Assembly (NCBI GenBank): GCA_032622095.1
Contig: CP136061.1
Location: 125,932,754 to 125,996,753 of the forward strand
Length of the DNA stretch: 64,000 bases
Source of the DNA: Siphonodentalium dalli
Lineage: Eukaryota > Mollusca > Scaphopoda > Gadilida > Siphonodentaliidae
Reading direction: 5' to 3'
The translations under genes were made by a program, and so were the position numbers. The notes beneath the pieces are model-generated. The model was not told the origin of the DNA. It did not search any database and saw only the letters and a program-made list of their open reading frames with translations. Shown piece after piece: positions 63,601 through 64,000 of the stretch (positions within the stretch are counted from its first letter, which is position 1; every line of letters starts with the position of its first letter).

Positions 63601-63778
63601 ATCTATTTTGTGATGTACTTTAGATTATCTTTGCAGGTTCAAACTACAAAATTTAGAGAAGTATAACAATGCGTTAGATGGGCTGTCGACTCTGAAATAC
63701 ACACTTGTGAAAACGGAATTTAAAAAGTTATACACAAGATTACTAATTCGTGCGAACAAGTCGGACTACAATTTGTGA
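20960..63778 (+). CDS. Beta-1,4-galactosyltransferase family enzyme, probable beta-1,4-GalNAc transferase (six coding exons)
   Basis: The joined exons 20960-21284, 33492-33724, 40580-40767, 50055-50177, 61726-61821 and 63637-63778 give 1107 nt, 368 residues and TGA, with all phases compatible. GT7 enzymes transfer Gal or GalNAc from UDP-sugar to GlcNAc in the Golgi. Seen: a short cytoplasmic tail, a membrane anchor at residues 14-32, and a Ser/Thr-rich stem with an N-glycosylation sequon at Asn55. Further on are KLVGPL at the stem/catalytic border, IPYRDR, FNRGLLLNVGF (192-202), the DVD metal motif (218-220), GWGGEDD (279-285), Met310 and His313 as metal ligands, and a conserved C-terminal DGLSTLKY. 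The bovine Tyr289 equivalent is Ile255, as in invertebrate beta4GalNAcTs. Exon borders mirror those of vertebrate B4GALT genes. Family assignment is firm; donor sugar is inference. Confidence 0.93.
21271..21800 (+). repeat. Minisatellite (64-68 bp unit, 9 copies) starting in exon 1
   Basis: Units begin with ACCTCCCAAGTTA or a variant at 21271, 21339, 21402, 21467, 21532, 21600, 21667, 21731 and 21791. The first unit contains the last 14 coding bases of exon 1 and the splice donor. Unit 2 keeps TTAGGTGGGA, a possible weak donor; the others carry TTATATGGG, TTATGTGGG or TTAGATGGG. A further unit-like piece (CATGTTGAATGGAGGAGTAT) is at about 23380-23425, beyond an inserted LINE, so the array was longer before that insertion. 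Confidence 0.85.
22076..23341 (-). pseudogene. Degenerate LINE reverse transcriptase fragment
   Basis: Three overlapping minus-strand open stretches make up the C-terminal half of a LINE RT. 23012-23341 carries the catalytic box as AADDIALIS, followed by SLMEICHNYSETWQFNFS. 22420-23040, after a frameshift, covers the thumb region with IVLPKALFGSELL and LLGIMPIEKEIHMRKL. 22076-22342 carries a C-terminal Cys cluster (CKAC...C). The copy is 5'-truncated and shifted, and so non-functional. Its lineage differs from the LINEs at 1263-13716 and 14649-18355. It sits inside the intron 1 minisatellite. Confidence 0.8.
23433..23655 (+). mobile_element. Half of a TIR element related to the MITE at 63017
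   Basis: It starts CTAGATCATGCCACGAATCT and matches the left half of 63017-63532, including TAACGCCCGTA and TTCCTTAATAATGTACTTCAC. No right terminal repeat follows; the sequence passes into the 275-bp repeat at 23655. An open frame spanning 23578-23850 crosses this junction and is not a gene. Confidence 0.7.
23655..23931 (+). repeat. 275-bp direct repeat D, copy 1
   Basis: It begins GGAACTTTGGTACATACAGG, contains GGTGTTATTTTCGGCGTTTT, and ends GGAGGTGCGGGCGGCGCC. The same unit returns at 28180-28452 and partly at 28453-28545. Copies 1 and 2 are separated by the A-element pair at 23932-28095. Confidence 0.8.
23932..26893 (+). mobile_element. Hairpin-ended element A, copy carrying a hAT-like insertion
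   Basis: The TTATGTTTACCCATACCATA hairpin head is followed by a short CCGTCCGTCTGTCCG block, an AT-rich body and a right end CGCCAAGGGATGGGTTAA...TCTCG. It is directly followed, with no spacer, by a second A element at 26894. The element at 25075-26245 interrupts it; the matching body of the 26894 copy is uninterrupted at that point. Confidence 0.75.
25075..26245. mobile_element. CCGG-rich TIR element, 8-bp target duplication (hAT-like)
   Basis: Terminal repeats are AGTGATGCGGACCGGACCGG on the left and CCGGTCCGGTCCGCATCACT on the right, the right one followed by AAATTAT. Both subterminal regions (about 25081-25192 and 26105-26230) are packed with GGTCCGGTCC and its complement. The flanks share TACCTTTG (25067-25074, 26246-26253). 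The paralogous element A copy at 26894-28095 has the empty site (TGCCTTTG, about 27480). The interior shows no transposase, so it is non-autonomous. hAT assignment is inference from duplication length and ends. Confidence 0.8.
26894..28095 (+). mobile_element. Hairpin-ended element A, 1.2-kb copy
   Basis: It is complete from TTATGTTTACCCATACCATA to GATCGGTCTCTCG, with CCGT/CTGT units at about 26960-27028. It lies head-to-tail with the copy at 23932. The right end carries GGTATGGGTTAAACAT, complementary to the head hairpin. It is non-coding. The flank to the right (28096-28177) links to the second D repeat. Confidence 0.8.
28180..28545 (+). repeat. 275-bp direct repeat D, copy 2 and partial copy 3
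   Basis: 28180-28452 repeats 23655-23931 with moderate divergence. At 28453 the unit starts again (GGAACTTTGATACATACAGG) and runs about 90 bases before diverging. The array is therefore a short tandem repeat split by the A elements. Confidence 0.75.
28718..29397. mobile_element. TIR element (~680 bp) with A/T-rich ends
   Basis: The left end GGCCAAAAAAAAACATGTCT continues with GTTTCCGATTT. The right end is the complement, AAATCGGAAACACAGATGTT then TTTATTTTGCC. The right half is a reverse-oriented relative of about 18497-18680. It has no transposase. Short open frames at 28765-29074 on both strands are not convincing genes. Target duplication is unclear. Confidence 0.6.
29398..30056. other. 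Unassigned stretch in intron 1
   Basis: No gene is evident. A segment at about 29650-29700 (GAGAATCTGTTCACGGTCAC) resembles about 59952-59990, an unclassified dispersed repeat. Confidence 0.5.
30057..30194. mobile_element. pogo/mariner-like MITE, TA target
   Basis: A 138-bp element with terminal repeats of about 35 bp, CAGTAATGCCCTAAATAATC and its complement, flanked by TA on both sides (30055-30056 and 30195-30196). CAGT ends and TA duplication fit pogo-type Tc1/mariner elements. Relatives are at 33882-34158 and 49711-49813. It is non-coding. Confidence 0.85.
30489..30671. repeat. (GA)n microsatellite
   Basis: About 180 bases of GAGAGA broken by GAGTTAGAGA and a few other interruptions, becoming pure at about 30607-30671. 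Confidence 0.95.
30672..32750. other. Intron 1 stretch without recognisable gene
   Basis: I find no exon with conserved content. About 32160-32480 (TTTTCCTCGATTTGTTCATA...CAGCAGGACCCACCA) is an old repeat that recurs, diverged, at about 48545-48770. Confidence 0.5.
32752..33005. mobile_element. Foldback MITE C with 8-bp target duplication (hAT-like)
   Basis: A 254-bp palindromic element with ends CAAGCCTTGAAATAGGGTGT and ACACTATTTCAAGGCTTG, flanked by a perfect 8-bp duplication GTCAATTT (32744-32751 and 33006-33013). Each arm is itself a GAATG..GGTCCCCAGAGG / complement foldback, so it can form two hairpins or one cruciform. It lies about 490 bp upstream of exon 2. Confidence 0.92.
33492..33724 (+). 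CDS. Glycosyltransferase exon 2: start of catalytic domain
   Basis: The acceptor CACTTTAACTCTTTTTAG precedes 33492 and the donor GTAAGT follows 33724. The exon completes the split Val codon and encodes residues 109-186: VGPLKVL at the domain border, MGGHFAPKNCT (with an Asn-Cys-Thr sequon), HIALVIPYRDRDAHL and HPMLQRQLLDYTIYIAEM. These are the N-terminal UDP-binding strand motifs of GT7 enzymes. It ends in phase 0. Confidence 0.92.
33882..34158. mobile_element. pogo/mariner-like MITE with internal duplication
   Basis: It starts CAGTAATGGTCTAAATAATC and ends GGGCATTACTC, flanked by TA (33880-33881, 34159-34160). The centre carries GAATGGCAACAAGCCATATT twice (about 34002 and 34067), so the inner arm has been duplicated relative to the 138-bp copy at 30057. 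Confidence 0.8.
34257..34633 (-). mobile_element. piggyBac-like MITE, TTAA target, copy 1
   Basis: Bounded by TTAA at both ends, with CCCTTTACCCAACA on the left and TGTTGGGTAAAGAG on the right. Inside are two palindromes of AATGCATTCTCTTATATATG and its complement (about 34291-34356 and 34411-34480). It is the reverse-oriented counterpart of 37183-37582. TTAA targets with CCC ends are the mark of piggyBac-type transposition; no transposase is encoded. Confidence 0.85.
34734..35005. mobile_element. piggyBac-like MITE, TTAA target, second subfamily
   Basis: TTAA at both borders; inner ends are CATTCATGTCGGGAGCTGCG and CTTCAGTCATGGAAGGG. The centre again carries CTCGCATATATAAGAGAATG palindromes. 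It is related to 35231-35501 over the whole length. Confidence 0.75.
35231..35501. mobile_element. piggyBac-like MITE, TTAA target, second subfamily
   Basis: The left border is TTAACCCTTTCATGACTGGA. The right border is CCCCAGTCATGGGAGGGTTCAA, where the TTAA has become TTCAA. Internal palindromes are more decayed than in 34734-35005. Confidence 0.7.
35502..37182. other. Intron 2 stretch without recognisable gene
   Basis: No coding region is recognised. A weak foldback is present around 36819-36955 (TGAAATAAGCTCATATAG against CTATATGAGCCTATTTC). Confidence 0.5.
37183..37582 (+). mobile_element. piggyBac-like MITE, TTAA target, copy 2
   Basis: TTAACCCTTTACCCAACAAA on the left and TGTTGGGTAAAGGGTTAA on the right. 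It contains the two CATTCTCTTATATATGCGAG palindromes (about 37339-37405 and 37487-37555) and AT-rich sequence between them. It is nearly identical in reverse to 34257-34633; the two lie in opposite orientation 2.5 kb apart in the same intron. Confidence 0.88.
37583..38377. other. Intron 2 stretch without recognisable gene
   Basis: No gene is recognised. A small inverted pair (CATGCACCCACTGAGA / TCAATGGGTGCATG) lies at about 38076-38140. Confidence 0.5.
38378..38783. repeat. Foldback region with a 151-bp near-perfect palindrome
   Basis: The outer arms TATTACACGCTTGTTCCTAG (about 38379) and TTCTAGGACGCGAAGCGTGT (about 38606) are complementary. Next to them, 38633-38783 reads as a hairpin. The left arm starts CAGAACGACACGATGTGTAA, the turn is GAGGCGCAAGCGCCTC near 38708, and the right arm mirrors it with about one inserted base. 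GC is higher than in the flanks. Overlapping open frames on both strands are artefacts of the symmetry. Confidence 0.85.
38950..40380 (+). pseudogene. 5'-truncated LINE copy, relative of 14649-18355
   Basis: It begins inside the RT domain: frames before 39216 read SLLFSLTPN and CHKHLGVSIQSNLS, then a TGA where Trp is expected. 39216-39683 covers YILPLMDYGDVVWDNAP...DAGRIVTGLTRSV, and 39750-39971 the C-terminal C-x-C-x8-H-x4-C cluster. The 3' tail ends near AATAAATATGTTACAAACAA (about 40360-40380). It is non-functional and lies 200 bp upstream of exon 3. Confidence 0.88.
40580..40767 (+). CDS. Glycosyltransferase exon 3: metal-binding DVD motif
   Basis: The acceptor TTTCGTTCCAG ends at 40579; the donor GTAAGT starts at 40768. 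It encodes residues 187-248 plus two bases. It contains FNRGLLLNVGFAEAL, the divalent-metal motif in FHDVDLIP (DVD 218-220), YTCPDVPRHMS and IDKFKY. These are the strongest GT7 signature blocks. The microsatellite of intron 3 starts about 7 bases after the exon end. Confidence 0.95.
40774..41160. repeat. ATCAT/GTCAT-rich microsatellite, left part
   Basis: Irregular 5-mers (CATAT, CATGT, ATCAT) fill about 390 bases directly after the exon 3 donor. It is continued at 46682-46830, on the far side of the LTR element. Confidence 0.9.
41161..41395 (+). mobile_element. Partial LTR, left copy
   Basis: It starts TGTAATACTTTCGACCACTA and matches 46214-46448 with only a handful of differences, then diverges. 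With 46214-46681 it brackets a 5.5-kb block inserted in the microsatellite; ATAT lies outside both ends (41157-41160, 46682-46685). Confidence 0.8.
41396..43640. other. Interior of the LTR-bounded block, unassigned part
   Basis: No gag, protease, RT or integrase sequence of LTR type is visible, so the original LTR interior has been lost or replaced. Short open frames here have no recognisable motifs. Confidence 0.5.
43641..44501 (+). pseudogene. LINE RT C-terminal fragment inside the LTR-bounded block
   Basis: The frame is open from about 43655 (IWGVEITSKNHDLL) through FCKRLLGAGKYASNNAVRAE to a stop at 44501. It ends with a Cys/His cluster, CVFC...H...C (C-x2-C-x9-H-x4-C). This is the region after the RT thumb. 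No RT catalytic core remains. It is distinct in sequence from the other LINE fragments in the window. Confidence 0.8.
44502..45189. other. Unassigned stretch in intron 3
   Basis: AT-rich sequence, probably including the 3' tail of the preceding LINE fragment (CCAATAAATCATTATCTATC, about 44640). No gene was seen. Confidence 0.5.
45190..45330 (-). mobile_element. Inverted fragment of the LTR 3' part
   Basis: TGTAGCACTCCCCAGGTTCT onward is the reverse complement of about 46560-46681, the last 120 bases of the right LTR. It therefore comes from a second copy in opposite orientation, or from an inversion within the block. Confidence 0.8.
45331..46213. other. Unassigned stretch ahead of the right LTR
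   Basis: No retroelement protein is recognised. A purine-rich stretch AAAAGGTGATGAGAG directly before 46214 could be the polypurine tract used for plus-strand priming. Confidence 0.45.
46214..46681 (+). mobile_element. Complete LTR (468 bp)
   Basis: It begins TGTAATAC and ends GGGGAGTGCTACA, giving TG...CA ends. It contains a TATA-like GATATATACTAGG at about 46475, tandem GGAGACTCTTGC-type sequence after it, and AATAAATTTC as a possible poly-A signal at about 46618. The organisation suggests a Ty3/gypsy-type LTR, but no internal genes confirm this. Confidence 0.75.
46682..46830. repeat. ATCAT/GTCAT-rich microsatellite, right part
   Basis: It continues the 40774-41160 array after the LTR block. 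Open frames rich in Ser-Tyr-His here are translations of the repeat. Confidence 0.85.
46831..47833. repeat. Intron 3 stretch with a ~125-bp tandem duplication
   Basis: GTCGTTTTAAAAATGCGACG at about 47351 through AACCCCGACTAGAAAAAT is repeated from about 47481 with small changes. The rest of the stretch shows no recognisable gene; a 147-codon minus-strand frame at 46802-47245 has no motif and overlaps the microsatellite. Confidence 0.65.
47834..47972. mobile_element. Small piggyBac-like MITE, TTAA target
   Basis: A 139-bp element with TTAACCCTTTCAGTGCCAAG on the left and CTTGGCACTGACCGAAAGGG plus TTAA on the right. Terminal repeats are about 25 bp with a 3-base interruption. It is non-coding. 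Confidence 0.85.
47973..49710. other. Intron 3 stretch without recognisable gene
   Basis: It holds an old repeat at about 48545-48770 related to 32160-32480, and short inverted segments around AATGTTCAGATAATAT (about 49061-49115). No exon is recognised. Confidence 0.5.
49711..49813 (+). mobile_element. Truncated pogo/mariner-like MITE
   Basis: GGTAATGCCCTAAATAATCG and the following ~85 bases match the left arm of 30057-30194 and 33882-34158. No right arm follows. It lies about 240 bp upstream of exon 4. Confidence 0.75.
50055..50177 (+). CDS. Glycosyltransferase exon 4: donor-sugar pocket and GWGGEDD
   Basis: The acceptor GTTTGACGTTTCAG precedes 50055; the donor GTATGA follows 50177. It encodes residues 249-289 plus two bases. 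LPYLGIFGGVSAM places Ile255 at the position of bovine Tyr289, which controls Gal versus GalNAc donor use. NGF...FFGWGGEDDNIF carries the conserved acceptor and catalytic block with the Asp/Glu cluster. Split codons at both ends join correctly (AA+A for Lys, AG+G for Arg). Confidence 0.95.
50395..52429 (+). mobile_element. Hairpin-ended element B, copy 3
   Basis: TTAGCTTACCTGAGACAAAG (one base changed in the first hairpin arm), CCGT block at about 50452-50472, the TGGGTTCATATTTGG modules, and the right half ending GTCATTGACTATCTTG. It is interrupted at 50799-51367 by a TTAA-flanked element. It is non-coding. Confidence 0.8.
50799..51367. mobile_element. TTAA-flanked TIR element nested in element B copy 3
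   Basis: TTAA-AGGGATACTGTACTC on the left and ACACAGTACCCCT-TTAA on the right, inserted in the AGATTTAA...CTTGCTCAATTT segment that is intact in other B copies. It is related in its ends to 50342-52741. It contains a perfect small palindrome, AATTTAATTTATGGC and its complement, at about 51177-51210. Confidence 0.8.
52438..52669. repeat. Palindrome with ~110-bp arms
   Basis: The left arm starts AGAATATATGCAGCAAATGA and includes GAACGATGCAAACAACATGG; the right arm mirrors it, ending GTTGCATATATTCT. The loop lies near 52547-52558. It forms the bulk of the TTAA element 50342-52741 right of element B. Confidence 0.85.
52742..53166. other. Intron 4 stretch without recognisable gene
   Basis: AT-rich; two short open frames here have no motifs. 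Confidence 0.5.
55040..55700 (+). repeat. Satellite array inside the giant foldback, left half
   Basis: Degenerate units of about 43 bp containing GTATAC...GGAGTGACT.TATGGTCATG run for about 660 bases, roughly 15 units. They are in the opposite sense to the array at 55780-57430. Confidence 0.75.
55780..57430 (-). repeat. Satellite array inside the giant foldback, right half
   Basis: Units of about 43 bp, ATGACCATA.AGTCACTCC..GTATAC and variants, for about 1650 bases (near 38 units). This is the reverse complement of the left-hand unit. The right array is about 2.5 times as long as the left, so the arms have changed copy number independently. Long open frames across it are products of the repeat. 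Confidence 0.75.
59316..59522. repeat. Foldback with ~46-bp arms
   Basis: GAAGATTTAATCCCCTATAA...GTCATGCAACTAACTCTGC at 59316 is mirrored by GCAGAGTTATATAGTTGCAT...TAAATCTTC ending at 59522. About 105 bases lie between. It is a small MITE or its remnant. Confidence 0.8.
59523..60231. other. Intron 4 stretch without recognisable gene
   Basis: It includes a dispersed repeat at about 59952-59990 shared with 29650. No exon is recognised. Confidence 0.5.
60232..61640 (+). mobile_element. Hairpin-ended element B, uninterrupted copy (1.4 kb)
   Basis: The cleanest copy: TTAGCTCACATGAGTCGAAG, a short CCGTCCGTCCGTC block at about 60308, two TGGGTTCA modules, then the ~1-kb right half with CCAAATTTAGTTGAAATCGG and GTGTCATACATTTCAATTTA. 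It ends GTCATTGACTGCCTTG. GGTGGGTGACC near the right end is complementary to the left end. It lies 85 bp upstream of exon 5. Confidence 0.85.
61726..61821 (+). CDS. Glycosyltransferase exon 5: metal ligands Met/His
   Basis: The acceptor TTGTCTTGTTTTCAG ends at 61725; the donor GTAAGT starts at 61822. Length is 96 nt: the first G completes Arg290, then 31 codons, then two bases of Arg322. In phase it reads IQKAGLTVSRYLLDVAKYTM, then LGHAQDKPNPE. Met310 and His313 align with the bovine beta4Gal-T1 Mn2+ ligands Met344 and His347, and PNPER with PNPQR. A 63-codon frame in another phase covers the same bases and is false. Confidence 0.92.
61822..63009. other. Intron 5 stretch without recognisable gene
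   Basis: Mostly AT-rich unique sequence; I see no exon, RNA gene or clear repeat. Confidence 0.5.
63017..63532. mobile_element. TIR MITE with 7-8 bp target duplication (hAT-like)
   Basis: CTAGATCATGCCACGAATCT on the left, AGATTCATGGCATGATCTAG on the right, and flanking ATGTGTA (63010-63016, 63533-63539). The inner arms match over about 200 bases (TTCCTTTGTTATT... against the complement). A half-copy is at 23433. Open frames of 86 and 83 codons inside it are not conserved genes. It ends 104 bp before exon 6. Confidence 0.85.
63637..63778 (+). CDS. Glycosyltransferase exon 6: C-terminus and stop
   Basis: The acceptor TTATCTTTGCAG ends at 63636. The first G completes Arg322, then FKLQ...ALDGLSTLKYTLVKTEF...KKLYTRLLI and TGA at 63776-63778. 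DGLSTLKY and LYT match the conserved C-terminal strands of GT7 enzymes. The tail after LLI is about 10 residues. A donor-like GTGAGT begins at 63782, three bases after the stop, so the 3' untranslated region may be spliced. Confidence 0.92.
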
Positions 63779-64000
63779 ATGGTGAGTTTGTTTTCATATA
63801 TTAAACTACATTTTTTTTTATTGGCAGCCTGTCATCTGGATCATATGCTCAATACGAACATATTTGGAGGTCGAAATAGCTTCAATATATATGAATGCAC
63901 ATTTCAAAACGAATTAAGTCCAATGTTGCAATATTTTATCAACAGGTTCTATACAAGACTATTTACCGCCGTAAAGCATTTTAACCGCGTGTGCATGACC

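Overview
This is a eukaryotic, repeat-dense, AT-rich genomic window from an invertebrate. It has introns with GT/AG borders, several LINE families, an LTR fragment, many short inverted-repeat elements and no bacterial gene organisation. The interspersed elements with a terminal hairpin followed by a (CCGT/CTGT)n block resemble elements known from bivalve molluscs (the pearl type), so a bivalve or other lophotrochozoan is my best guess. That is inference; no marker gene fixes the species.

The one host gene I can assemble is a beta-1,4-galactosyltransferase-family (GT7) type II Golgi enzyme on the + strand. It is split over six coding exons at 20960-21284, 33492-33724, 40580-40767, 50055-50177, 61726-61821 and 63637-63778. 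All junctions have AG/GT borders and the phases join without a break, giving 1107 nt and 368 residues. The DVD metal motif, the GWGGEDD block and the Met/His metal ligands are all present. The residue matching bovine beta4Gal-T1 Tyr289 is Ile, which points to an invertebrate beta-1,4-N-acetylgalactosaminyltransferase (LacdiNAc synthase) rather than a galactosyltransferase. The gene occupies about 43 kb, nearly all of it introns filled with mobile DNA.

Region by region: 1-1262 holds an inverted repeat and a ~160-bp tandem repeat. 1263-13640 is one old LINE on the minus strand, cut twice by hairpin-ended, Helentron-like elements (2305-7966 and 9505-13364), which themselves carry further insertions. 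14649-18355 is a nearly intact EN-RT LINE. 19796-20586 holds two foldback MITEs just upstream of the gene.

Intron 1 (21285-33491) starts with a minisatellite whose first unit contains the exon 1 splice donor. It then holds a degenerate LINE, two tandem hairpin-ended elements, a CCGG-rich hAT-like element and several MITEs. Intron 2 (33725-40579) holds pogo-like and piggyBac-like MITEs, a 151-bp palindrome and a truncated LINE. Intron 3 (40768-50054) holds an ATCAT-rich microsatellite split by a damaged LTR element. Intron 4 (50178-61725) holds a TTAA-flanked nest and a 6.1-kb giant palindrome with a split, inverted 43-bp satellite. Intron 5 ends with a 0.5-kb MITE about 100 bp before the last exon.
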